Of a stretch of 64,000 bases of DNA, positions 33,412 through 45,364 are shown piece after piece. How positions within the stretch are numbered: the stretch's first letter is position 1; every line of letters starts with the position of its first letter. Below the pieces are notes generated by a model, which ran no database searches, was not told the DNA's origin, and was given only the letters and a program-made list of their open reading frames with translations. Source of the DNA: Zygnema circumcarinatum (taxonomy: Eukaryota; Streptophyta; Zygnematophyceae; Zygnematales; Zygnemataceae); NCBI GenBank assembly GCA_037447605.1, contig CM074812.1, positions 15,001-79,000 on the forward strand. Direction: 5' to 3'. A program made the translations under genes and the position numbers.

Positions 33412-36400
33412 CTAGAGGAAGCGTTGGCCGTGCGCATCTCGCTCTACAGCACCCCTTCTCACAACCATCCCCTGAAATCGTTTCTTTGGCTCCGAATCAT
33501 CCTCATATGCACGCAATACGAGGTTCACCAGCTTCCCACTTTCAAACTCTACGAAGGCACTACAACCCTTAAGCTGCTTCACTCTGCTGACGAAGCTTGC
33601 ATTCGGCTTTCCCAGCTCTTCACGCAGCACCTTATCAAACACAGTCCGGACCTGGACTTCATCCAGAGGCTGCGGAATATTTGCGGCATAAACGCACCTC
33701 TCTCTGTCTAATCTCACGAAACCGTCTTTCGATCCCTCCCCTTCAATTTCAACACGCGGTCGACTCCACAATGATTCCCTGCCCGAGGCCCTGCGAGGAG
33801 CCTCCTCCGCATATTGGCCATTGAATTCACGCTCGTCCTCGAGCTTCCTCTTGTCGGATGGGTGCGAACTACCATGGAGCGGGTAGTCCCCTTCATCACT
33901 ATTTGCCATACCTCTGTCCCCGTCCTTATGGTAGCGGTCACTAGAATAAGCTCGTTGCTCCCGGGAATCACGCCAAGAGCGGCCTTCGGGCCGTCGCTGC
34001 CGAGGTTCTTTGTGTGCTGTGTACTCAGCAACATCAAACTTGGAGCCTTTATGAGGCTTGACCTCCATGCCCTTAAATGCTGCCGGATTCTTCTTGTACA
34101 ACTCCAAAACCCTCATTGTCAATCGTTGCGATGGAAGAGCAATGAAAGCACAGTATGGCCGAACTCGCCGGACCTCACCCACGACATCACCTCCAACAGC
34201 TGTATCAAGATCTGCTGGGCTCACATTATCCAACAGAACTCTTTTGACGATAAACCCTATGGCAGAATCCGTCATATCCTCTTGCAGCCTTTGTACATAC
34301 ACAGTCCTGTTGGGTTCCAGTCTCGCTTTATAATGAAACGGCTTTTCAACCCGGGGTTCTTCCTTCCAGCTTGTTGGCCCTTCATGTCTGCTTCCAGAAG
34401 TTCCTTTCCTGAGAGACTTGGATCTCCCACCAGTGTCTAACAACCATCCATTGCTTGCTTCAATACCTGCAGCTTTTTTTTCCAGCTTGGGCAACATGCC
34501 ACTAAACACCTGAGGGTCACGTTCATAAATGGCCAGAGCTCGATCCGCAAGTTCTGGGGTGGGCAGATACACCCACGCTGTTTCTGCTAATTTCTCGTAC
34601 CTCACTGTGGAAATCAACTTCCCCATCGTTAGCTTCCTTGCACGCGATTTCTCCACACTTGTTGCGTGAATTTGAAGGGCTTCATGAAATATGTTGTAAA
34701 TTTTATCGACCGTGACAGTTTCTGGAAGCTCGCTAACGGCCAAAACAGTCACTCCCACGTCTGTTGGAAGAATGTCTCCTCCAGGCCCAAGCTGTACTGA
34801 CAATCCCTGGAAGACATCCGGCTCCATGGCCAGGAGCTCGACACAGGCCCCTGCCAGCTGCTCATGTGCAAGCTCCACCACGCAGAGAAAGCGATCAAGC
34901 TGCGTCACGCTTAACACCATATTTTCACTCTCCAACAACCCTTTTGGGACCTCAAGACGTTCCGTGAGTACCGAGTCAAAAAGAGACTTCACCAGCTCTT
35001 CAGATAGATTGGTTTCATCTACCTCCCCGCATGTCACGTGCAATATGCGAGTTGTCGGAATGTCTGAAATGGGTGCTTCTACAATATCTGCAGCTTCTTG
35101 TGTGACCTCCGGTGCTTTTGTAGCTATGGAAGATGGCTCTGCAAAAGCTGCCTGCGGTTTCTCTTGTGTTGGCGGACTTCTCGAGCGGCGCATCCTCTTT
35201 GCAGGATGTCGCTCTGGAGAGCCACCAGCCTTTGGTTCTGAGTGGGGTGAAGACGCCCTTTTCTGTGGAGCAAGTGGTTTACTATCTATGGGCAAAGCTA
35301 CCTTCTGATCGCCCAAATGGGCGGGCAACTCTGCCCCTTTCGTGAAGTAGTCTGCCGTATCATCCAGCAGTTGCTTCACTAGCCTCTCAGCTGCAAACAG
35401 AGATGCCAAATTTATGGCCCGCAACCTCACGACAATGCGCACAATGCTACCGGAACTGAAGTTCCTGTCCTCGGTAATGCTTCCTTTCCGCTTTTCCTCC
35501 TCTGATGGACCGCTTTTAGCTTGAGCCAATTTGAGCATAACTCCCGTCTCTTCCTCGATCTTCTCAAAATTGATGCGGTCCTCACCAGCCACCTTCCTCG
35601 CCACCTCTTTCACTGACGGTCCACTTTCGGCCGGATGGCGACTAAGTGGTCCTTCATAAGCAAGCCGTCTACTACACAAGCCTCGCGTCGCAATGGAGCG
35701 CAAGAAATCGGCAGCTACGTTCACAAACCACTTGGTCTCGAAAGCTTTCCAGCCTTCTTCTATCCGCTTCGAAAGGATGGCATGCACCGCATCTGAGCCC
35801 TCACATGCAGTCAAATGTAGGCAGAGTGAACTCATATGTCTACAGTAGACCTGCAGATGAATAACATGACTTGGAAAATTTGCAAACTTGGCCGGTCGTA
35901 GTGGTCAAATCAATATGAAAATCCGTCACCATAGCATATATGCATTACAAGTTCGATAAGGAAAAGACAAGCCCAATTGGCGTAAATTTGAAGTACAGTT
36001 GGATTGACATCTCCCTCACAGCCCGTTGTGCATACTCTCATGTCACTACTAAGTCGAACCCAGCCTCTTTTCATCATAATCTCCCGTCTTCAGAATATTG
36101 TAAGCGCATCATCAGCAGCATAACGCCTCAGCCAAATTATATAAAATCCTCAGTAAGGAGCGTGAGGGTGTGAAACACATGCACAGCCTGCAAACAACCT
36201 TTATCTGAGTGCTGAGGTACAAAATGACTGCAAAAAATGAACAACCAAGGCTCTGGAGCTCTCACCTTGGCCACCTCCTTCCTTGGCTGCCACCTCCTTA
36301 CAGACAATGGAGACACCTGTCATATCCCAACCCATGATGCGCCACTCACACTAAGAGAAAGGCAGTAAAATGTCTTCACGTGCCACATTTATCACTCTGA

Positions 36401-36717
36401 AGTGAAGTTGCAGACCTCGATAAACCACCATGTAGAAACAGGAATTAACTCGCATACACTTTGCATACAGCTCCCAAGAAAGACCGATGGTCTAAAGTTT
36501 TGAAAATCGAATAAACGGACAGAAGCTGTTTCCAAATCTCACCAAACTCTTCTGTGAAAAACTTCATGCAGTGTTTGGAGAGCAGCCATGGTCGAGTGTC
36601 GACCGTGTCCACCTCGTGTAGCCCTACTTTGAGTATACATTCATCATCCTCCACGACTAAATCCTCCGAGCTTGCAGAATCTACAAGAAACTTCACTGGA
36701 GTGGAAGTTCCAGCCAT
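33412..36717 (-). CDS. RNA-binding protein with four divergent RRM-like repeats
   Basis: The large exon 35850-33412 encodes 812 residues plus stop. It starts after a CAG acceptor, and the first exon is probably 36717 to about 36465, opening MAGTSTPVKFLVDS. Residues below count from the internal Met at 35835. Residues 80-185 (RINFEKIEEETGVMLKL) may be KH-like. Residues 190-260 are basic and Ser-rich (KRMRRSRSPP). Four similar units begin near 262 (TRILHVTC), 358 (GVTVLAVSELPE), 508 (RTVYVQRLQED) and 715 (RCVYAANIPQPL). Each has a first beta strand, a long helix (such as IGFIVKRVLLDNV or VRTVFDKVLREEL), a central strand (CAFIALPSQ, CSAFVEFESG) and an end of the form xxFxGMxV. This is the extended RRM layout seen in U2AF65-type domains. 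A charged RS/RE-like linker separates units 3 and 4. A splicing or RNA-processing role is inferred. The donor of exon 1 could be at 36469 or 36461. Confidence 0.7.
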
Positions 36718-37183
36718 TAAAGCAGAAACGTTTTCTGCCTGACCATGCTTGGGATCGGATTGTTGTTTAATATGTGAAACTGCATCCCATACACCTCGGT
36801 CTTACCCTCAGTCAAACTGAAACTGCATCTCTTCAAATTCTTGGACCTGGCTCCCACATCTAGGTCTTGTATTTAGATAACCTTACGGAAGTACTGAGCA
36901 TTCTCTGCTTTGTGTTTGTCCAGAAATCTGTTACAACTAAGATCGATAAGACTATCCTTATCCTCATTCTTATCCTTATCCACAACATTAGATTTGGCTT
37001 TCAAAGTTATGACTCCTCTGGCCTGTTCCTTACTAACGTTCGCAATTTACCAGTTTGTTCATTCCCTACTCTCCCCCTTTCAATATCCTTTTTTCCTTGG
37101 ATCCCTCCACCTCCCTGAAACCCAAATCTTTCTCGGTTTTACCAGACTGCCTCAATTTATTTGGTGTCTCTCCCGAAATCTCT
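36718..37183. other. Spacer between two minus-strand genes
   Basis: AT-rich upstream sequence of the RRM-repeat gene and 3' flank of the short ARM gene. It includes a pyrimidine-rich segment with CTTATC units (about 36955-36980). No exon was seen. Confidence 0.4.
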
Positions 37184-39863
37184 TCACGTAATTCTCTTTT
37201 GGTGTAGTCTGTTTTCAACAGTTTCATAATTTTCTGGTTCTAAACCTCCACAAGCATATGCAACCCGAATCTCACATTCTGGATTGGGGTACCGATGCAC
37301 AACGTGTGTCTCACTGGCCTTGGCCTTCACATCGTCATCACCTCGGTCTCCCATCTCCATCTCTGAGAACTTCACTGTCCCTCTGTCGGCTTCGTTTCGT
37401 TTGATACCATCCGGATGCATTCTCAATCGCCTTTTGAAATCTTCCACCACTTTACCGTCTACTGCTGTCGACATGGCCACCTCAGGTTGCACGACTTCAC
37501 GAGCACATCGCTGCGCTGTAGCATACACCCTGCATCACACCCACTTTGCTAAAAAGTTCGGAAATGAATGCAAACAACGTCCTTCAAACAAACGTCACAA
37601 TTTTGGATAAAGAGTAAATTGACAGCCTAACCGATTCTCCCTCAAAAAACAGGAAAGACACATCCTCTGAGGATTCAAATGCTGAAACAGGCTGACAACT
37701 CGTTACATTAAATTCGCCCTAGTGTGCTCTCGAACAGAGTCATCACTGAGGTTCGTATATGCTCTGTTTCAGTTCATGCAGAGTATACGCATGCTGACCC
37801 ACTGTCCTCTGCTTTTTTTGATACAAAAATACGATGCTTTTGCCAAACTTCTTGAGCGCCAATCCTAATCCTCAAGAGACCCTTTCAGTCTAATCATTTT
37901 CTTTATGTGGTTTCAAAGCATACAGTATTGCGCACCTAGATGATAAGGAGTCTGACGGCTGGGCTGCTCCGGCGCCCAAGCAATCCATGAGCTTAGCGAC
38001 AGCCTGAGCGTCAAAAGCTCCAATTCAGTAGGCGTTCAATTTTGCCAGTTTCCATGCAGAAACAGGACTTACAGCTGTTCCTAACTGAATAAGGACCTTG
38101 ACACCATGCTGCAATCCAATCAAAAGCAAAAAAGGTGCACAATAATGAAGGAGTAATAAGACTCTAATCCACAGGTCAACGGCCGTTGCTCAATATTTTG
38201 ATTCCTCCAGAATTGGCGGATGGATATGGGCATTATACCGTGAGCACGTTGATGCGATCTTCAGCAGTCACCGAAGCACTGGACAGGAGTTGATTGATTG
38301 TCTTCAATGCCTCTAATGTCACATTCAAATAACTGTCCCTGTCCTCTCTCTCGGTGCCTGGAACAGCCACAGCAGTACTGCTTACATCCCAAGAGGGCAA
38401 AAACTCGGCCCATTGAAGGAGGCAATTCAATGTGGACGTTATCTCAGCAGTTGGTAACTGATTAGTGCTGTTGGTAAGCAAATGCCTGCAGAAAAGGAAC
38501 CCCATGCAAGAAAATTAGTTGTCACGAGCCGCAAACGTGAAGGTTGGACTGCCAGCTGGCTGTAACTTAGTCAAAGCTGTGCAAACTCAATTGAATCTCG
38601 TATTCGCCTGCCAAATTCAAAAACCTGCCTGCACAATGATTCCTGGCAGTTCGAAGGTTGGTAAAGAGCATAGTACATAACTTCTAAGACGCCAACTGTC
38701 CACCAGCATTTTCTCGTTTCTGTCACACAAATGCCTGGATAGGACTCACCTGATGGCATGCACAGCCGCTTTTTGAGCTTTAAATGACAAAATGGGCATT
38801 GAGGTCATGCGATTATTGTGTGGCTGTGGGCCGGGTGCCAAGGCGCGAAGTAGTGGCAGCACAGCCGCCAGCTGAGGGCCAGTAAGCACAAGCGTCCTGT
38901 GAATGCAAAGCTCGGTGATCTGCACACGCCAATTTAACACTTTTGCTAGTGTTTCCAGAAGAAAAACTTTCCAAGCAGAAATGGCCGAAAGTAGTCTCTC
39001 CTTACTACTACTAAGGGATACAGTGCACATGCAGAAACGATACTGCATTGAGACTGTGCAGGGTCGATAGCAGATACAACACGTTTCAAGCTGTTTGTAA
39101 GCCAAAACCAGCGCAAAGTTGTTGGATTTCTTTTGGATGTATACAAAGACGTTAATTCTTCGAAAGGTGAAAACCAATACGCATTCAGGCGTATAGTGTT
39201 TCGGTTTGCTTTTCATACTATAAATGATGTGACGATCGAAACGGCGTATTGCCACAAAGAATCCTGAACTTACCAGCTTGCAAGTATTAAGGGACAACTC
39301 GTCTTGATGAGACTCCTCCCCTTTGATAGCCCCTCCAACAGCAATCGTAATGGCCTCTACTAGTTTCAAAATGTCTGCAGCAACCTGCAGTCATCTCAAC
39401 ACACTGCTAACGTGTCTTATCAAACTAATCAAACAAAAGCTTTTGTCCAGAATCAACTCAACTAGGCTCGAAATTCTGCAGAGACTTCCGTCTAGTGCCC
39501 ATAAACCCAATTCTGCAATCTCCTGAATTTACAACAAATAATATTGGCCAAGCGTGCAAATGGAACACATGGTAAGCGACCCCAAAAAACCCTACAATCT
39601 TGACCTATATTCCATACGCAAATTAACCAGCAGCCTGGAAGCCTCAGCGCAGCCATCTACACAATCGCCAGTCGCACCTCTTGCGGAGGAATCTTGGATG
39701 CGTTGAGAGCGCAGTCCGAGAAGTCCTTTAACGCGGCAGTAATTGCGTGCAGACGCCCTTCGCTGCTCGCTGGCGGCCTGCTCAGAATGTGCGCGGCCCT
39801 TCGCCACGCCTCGGCGGCGGTCCCTCTCCTTCCGCGGCCCTCATCCTTGAGAGGAGTCGCCAT
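37184..39863 (-). CDS. Short ARM-repeat protein, diverged partial copy of the HEATR6 N-terminus
   Basis: Eight exons: 39863-39678, 39522-39463, 39384-39274, 38919-38750, 38485-38239, 38108-38073, 38003-37936 and 37529-37184. All phases match and give 407 residues. The protein is alpha-helical and Leu/Ala-rich. Blocks align in order with the HEATR6-like gene downstream on the same strand: AEAW...IP.QE with AEAW...LP.HQ; VAADILKLVEAI...TCKL with VVSGIMALTELV...TCDL; NSTNQLPTAEITSTLNCLL with DNSPVLPANEVTAILYHLV; TLEALKTINQLLSSAS with ALTLVFTALVSFLSSS; LGTAAVAKLMDCL...SSR with LGAQAVRQLLDPL...SSR; VYATAQRCA with LYCAVLRCL. The last exon then runs on into a ~100-residue charged tail with no counterpart. 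Function unknown; a scaffold role is possible. It could be a functional paralogue or a decaying copy, but no frame is broken. Confidence 0.65.
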
Positions 39864-40673
39864 GCGAATGCGCGGGCCGGCAGGCGGCTGCCACAGGCCC
39901 TCCCTCCCTCCCTCCGCTGCAAACTGTGCCTTCCGGGAAGGCCCTTCCCTCAATTCCTTCCCTCTCCCTCTCCCTCTCCCTCCCTCGCCCGTCCGTACGC
40001 TCTGTTCCGTACGGGTGTCGTACGGCAGTCCCTTCAAGGGGGCACTGCGGAGGGCCGGCTCGTGTTGGCGACGGCGGCCTTCGCGGAGGGCTGTGAGCGC
40101 GGGCGGACTTGGGTGGGGAGGGAGGGAGGGCGGGAGGGAGGCCCTCCCTCGACTCTTAAATCAGGCTCGTGTGAGGCTGTCTGTCCGGGGGGGGTGAGGG
40201 AGGGCATTGCACCGACATTGGGAATTGTCGCTCTGCTCATGCATGCATTCATCCATCTCATACAGAGAGGCGCGATTTGGCACAACGGAGGGGTGCCCGA
40301 AAACACAAGAGCAAAGTGTCTTATTCAGAAGGGTACAAAGGCTGAAAGTGCCATTTGGAAGCCCCCGTGAACGAAGGCCTTTAAAGAGGAAGCCGGCCAG
40401 GTCACGGAGCGCTCTGGAAAAGATTTACACTTGCACGCGCTCCCCCGGCCAAGGCCCTCCCTCTGTGCTCACTGCCTGGGAGGCTCCGTCCAAAATTCCG
40501 CTTTCTCAAAAGGTGCTCACTCCATCTGGCCGCCGAACTCCGTGCTCGCAGTCCCCGCCCTGCCTGGGGTGCTGCGGGTCCTCACCCTGCGCTTGGGTGT
40601 GCCCCACTGCGGCACATTTGTGAACGTCGTTAAGGACAGTCTGTGGGTGCTTCAGACGGTTGGTTCATCGCGT
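39864..40673. other. Spacer and promoter of the short ARM gene
   Basis: GC-rich, with CCCTCCCTC and CTCCCTCTCC tracts (about 39898-39990) and a cluster of CGTACG-type motifs at about 39990-40025. No exon was seen; it also holds the 3' flank of the KH gene. Confidence 0.4.
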
Positions 40674-43600
40674 TCAGTAGCCGTAGGTGTTGGGATACGA
40701 CGTCTCGGGATTGGAGCTGTAGAGGGAGGCCCGCTGGTAGTAGAGCTCCGCGGGGTCGTAGGAGGGCGAGGCGGGCTGCGCGGGGGGGGCGTACTGCGAC
40801 GCGCCGCTCCCGTAGCTCCCGTACGGATCAGCGGAGTATGCCGCCGAGCTCCCTGGGCCGGAGGCTCCGGCTGCCGCCGCGCCTGCCTGATAGCCGCTCT
40901 GCCCAGCCATGAAGCTCTGCAGGACCATAGACAGTAATGGAGACAAACAATCAGCCACGTGGGAAACATATAGGACTACGATACCCAGTTTGTTCTGCGA
41001 TGACTTGCCGACAGGAGTTTGGCAGCATGACTCCAGTCAGCCACTACCATAAATCTACTACACGCTGAAAAGGACAGTATGAAGACCCAACGAGGCCCTA
41101 ACGACAACGATAGCCATGCAGAACAAGCTTTCAAGTTCCGCATTACGGCAATCTCATAATAAAACGTGACGGCCTGCATACACGAGTGCTACACAACTTA
41201 ATTTTCCTCAAAGCCACACGTCCCGTAAGCTTCAGAAGAACGGAGACACGGACCACGATCACGCATAACTAAGTGAGGTGCAGGGGCTTTATAGCGGAAG
41301 CCATTTTTGCGCTCACCTGTAAAAGCTGCTCTGCCGTTTGCACCTGGTGAGTCGTGCCCCTTATTTCCACCGACATCTCCAAAGAACCTGACGAGCTGCG
41401 GGTTTCTTGGACAGAAACTGTGGCACCACTAGTGCGCCGCAAATACAGAATGTTTGAGCCACCCACACCGATAATAGCGTCTGCATAGGAAATGGGTACT
41501 TGCATGCAGGCTGTCACCTGCATCCAAATATACCCAACCAACATTTACGAAAAACACAACGTCATCACAAGGGAAAGCCCAAAAGCAAGATTGTCGCAGC
41601 TGGTCCTCCAAAAACTCTCAGGGATGCCATTTTTTATGCATTGAACATATTTAATGCTTATTCCCAACTACAGTCTCAATGTAGCTGCTGAGCCTAGCAA
41701 CAGATTTTCCCATGAACGTTTTACAGTCTTATACCTCCATATTTCCTGGCAAAACAAAGAAAGCAAGGCCAACACCTGAGCTAAACAAAACCGACAACAA
41801 TTCTCTGGCGAGTCTCAAATGTATTGACTAGATTGCAAAGAAAACTATTCCAGCTGATGAGTTTCTGAAGGCTCACCTCCTTGATGGACACCACAGGCGC
41901 AGCTACAGGAGGTGCCTGCTGCACGGGTGAGGGCCGACTCAGTGCTGGGTCCCGTCCGTACAACGAAACAGCGTTGCGCTGACCTGCCAAGTCTGCCAAA
42001 ACTGCTGCAGTGGAAGCTGAGTAAGACCCTGGAGGAGGAGTGGCACTTCCACCATATGGGTAATCTTGTGCAAGTGGGGAAGCAGCTGGAGGTGGATAAC
42101 TTCTTTGTGCAGATTGAGCAGAAAGGGGTGGAGCACCCCAGTTGCCCATTGATGAAGTGTAGTCAGGAGAAAGTCCCCTGGGAGGTCCTTGCAACTGTGC
42201 TCGGGCTCCAGCCTACAGGATAAGCTCGAAGGTATAACATCAGCTTACCATGGACGAGTGCAAGGAAGATGCGATGCAATAGGCTGGAAAAACAACCTCG
42301 AGAACAGCCTTGCCTCAGCAGTTCTTCCATCAAGCTTTCACTGCTTGTATGCCAGTCCTAGTATTCACTTTCCAAACTCGTAGCAGAACTATCAGGCAAT
42401 GCACGTGCATAGTTTGACACATGTTAACCAACCAAAGTGCATCCTAGGTACAGGACTGGTTCCAAGTCCCGAAACAACTTACAGGTCTCTCAAAAAGGGG
42501 AACGACTGAGCGGTCGACCAAAAATCGGCGTAAGTGTGAAAGAATGAGCTCCAAGCCCTTGTAGACACTTCGAACGGGTCCACTGACTTCCACCACCCGG
42601 TCTTCCTCCAAGGCAAACATCGGAAGGTCGTCTGCAACACATTAAAACCCTGGCCAGACATCAAGGGCCAGCCAGTCACCTGATCAACTTCAAGCTGTTA
42701 TCGTAACAGCAAAATCGACAATAGGTGAATAACACCCGCTAGGCAACCCCAATTGACACCCACTTCACTTATCCATATCGGAATCTTATAGAATATCTGT
42801 GAAGCAGGTCTGCTGTATGCATGCCCTGAAGAGTATAGAAAGTTTTAATCCATCCAGAATGCATTTTAATACCCTTGCACGCATCAGAAGCGAAATTTTT
42901 AAAAGGCATTAGGTTCATCTGCAGTAAGACGTTCCATATCTGATGTTTATATCACATTCCATATCTGATGTTCAGATTTAGGATCTGCCAACATAGCTTT
43001 GAGCAATTTTTTTTTGTAAGAAATGGCAGAGACTTTACAGTTCTAGTCTCGTGCAAAGGTTGATTTAACTTCTCTGTCTAATTCCTTTGGTTAGGAAGTT
43101 TCCAAACGTTTCAAACGAGCACTTCGAAAGCTAAGCATTCATGCTCTTAAAAAGAAAAACAACAATTTTGCATCGAGAAAGGTCATGCAGGTGTGCGCAT
43201 ACCCTCTGGTAAGACACGAACATTTGCCCCAGACCCATCTTGAATATTTCTGATTGTCGTTCCTTGCCGGCCTATCAAGCTCCCTGCTTGTGAGGCTGGC
43301 ACCAAAAGACGGGCTGTGATGGTTCCAACCAAAACCTCGGGTGGCGGAGGGGCTTTCCCATCCACCTCTGGACCTTCAACAACTTGCCGATGCACTCTCA
43401 AAAGCCCCTCAACAGCAGGAGGAACGTCGGCGTCAGGCTCTTCTTTTGAAGACACCAACACCTGCACCAAACAACCGACTAAGAAGTGTTTCTGTCTGTG
43501 TTGAAGTACAACTACAGTGCCTGAACTAAAACTTTATTTGATTCCCAATGTAAAGTTCAATAGAAGACACTAGCCAAACTCGTGCCCGAAAAACACCTCC

Positions 43601-44316
43601 TAATGCTCCAATAAAAAAACGAAGTTGAATTGGTCGTGACTTTTAAGGCTTTAACTAGTTTCAAGAAGTGGAAATGACAGTAGAGAGAAGGGAAGAGGAA
43701 AGCTTTCTAAAATTGCAAAAAAATCTTTAAGGTCTCGTCCGACAGGCGTCTTCTCCAGGCCTTGGACGTCCCGTGTGCCAACTTTCTCCATTTCCCTCTC
43801 GTGTTCCAATTCTTATCTCCTTTCCCCTCCAGCCCCTCTCGCTTCCCTGCTCCTCTCTCCTCTCGCACTTTTAAACTGAAAGCTACGTACCACTCGTTCG
43901 TCTGCGCCCGGGACGCCCTCCACGATCTTGATTCTCGACCGCGTCTCTTCACACATCTTCTTCACGAACTCGCCCCTCCTCCCAATTATGCTTCCCACCT
44001 TGTGCATTGGCACTATGAGCCGGAACACGCTCTCCCCGGGCCATCCCGGCCACTTCCGCGCGCCAGAGCCCGGACTGGAGTCGCTGTCCTCCAGCGGCCG
44101 CTTCTGCCCGCCGCCTCCTTCCGGCGGCTCAGTCGACAGCCCCGGCACGGGCGTCGTGTTCCCTGAGCCTGACAGCTGTCCTGCGCCAACTTCCGAGTTG
44201 GGGCCATCTATGGCATCCTCCTCAAAGCTCTCCATGAGAGGAACCTCTGCGGGGGGAGGGATGGAGAGAGGCATGGGGAGAGGCATGGCGAGGCCCTCGT
44301 CGCCCTCGGCCGCCAT
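40674..44316 (-). CDS. Three-KH-domain RNA-binding protein, FLK/PEPPER type
   Basis: Six exons, 44316-43891, 43461-43203, 42631-42483, 42212-41877, 41517-41317 and 40916-40674, give 537 residues with matching phases. KH1 (about 95-145) has [21 protein letters not shown]2 (about 188-275) has [18 protein letters not shown] and continues over the exon join as [20 protein letters not shown]...[17 protein letters not shown]3 (about 392-458) has [19 protein letters not shown] and [11 protein letters not shown]. The GxxG loops GRRG, GRQG and GVGG contact nucleic acid. The linker is Pro/Ser-rich and the C-terminus is Tyr/Gly/Ser-rich, ending SYPNTYGY. The EDDLP...[10 protein letters not shown] and SYADAIIG...QETR blocks are typical of plant FLK/PEPPER/HEN4 proteins, which regulate mRNA processing in development. 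The N-terminal acidic region (residues 1-90) is not conserved. Confidence 0.92.
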
Positions 44317-45364
44317 GGCTGCGAGCGGGCGAGCGGGCGGGCGGGCGAGAGATGCCTTGCGCGGGCGAGCGCGGGAGGGAGAGGGAGCGCGGAGCGCGGA
44401 GCGCGGCGAGAGGCCGTCGGATGCGGCATCGGACGGCTTGGCGCTGCAGCAGCAGGGGTTGTATCGACTACGGTATCGATAAAAATATCGTATCGGATGG
44501 CGAGTCGGACCACCACTTTTTGGGGCAACGGGGCTGGAGACTTTCAAAAAAACGAAACGAAAAAAAAAGGAGACACGAGCAAAGTGCACGCAATAATGCC
44601 ATCCAACTCCGATGCTTTGCAAAACGCAAAAATTAAGGGGCCCATCATACAGGCCCAAGATCTCTAGATCCATTTCTGGCTCTGCCGCTGCCATGGGGTA
44701 CCCCCTGCAACACATCGGCACCACCCTCCCTCTTGCCCGCCGGAGGGACCCCCAAGCACGCCATGGCCGCAAGCATCTCGCACAGCCCCTACTCGCACAG
44801 CGCATTATCTCATTCATCTCACGGCCGCTACTGGGTTTCCAATGCGGACGCGGAGGTAGAGCCTGAGGGGGGCGCAGAGGTGGCCTCAACATTCCTCCTT
44901 AGGCCGCCTGTAGGGCTGCCCGCCATGTCGTCTGCATCCTTGCAATTCAACAACTTGGCCACCTTCTGCACGCCCCCTCCAGTACCACCCTACGGATGGG
45001 CGCATGCAAACGTGGTGTCTGCACCCCGCTTGGCCTGGCTGCTGGCTACAGCCGCCCGGCCCCTCTACTAGCTTGACAACAACAACATGGAGGTACATGT
45101 GATCACTGCGACGAGATTGGCACAACAGTGAGGAAGGAAGGAAGGCCCTCCGCCGCATCGCCACAGATCATGTGCGAGCGCTTTCCAAGGGTTAGGGCCG
45201 TCCTTGCAGTTAGCTAAGAACGGCGTTGTCGCAGGAACAAATTCAGATACAAGGGCATAATTTTGAATTCAGAGAGGATAATACACTCGAGGGACCCTAT
45301 GGAAGGAGAGGTTTGAGGTCTTGCAGGAGCGTCCTATTACACCTCACGAGGGACAGTAGGGCCT
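44317..45364. other. Spacer between KH gene and HEATR6-like gene
   Basis: Upstream region of the KH gene, GC-rich near 44317-44420, with a TATCGATA-like palindromic stretch near 44460-44495, and the 3' flank of the HEATR6-like gene. No gene was recognised. Confidence 0.4.
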
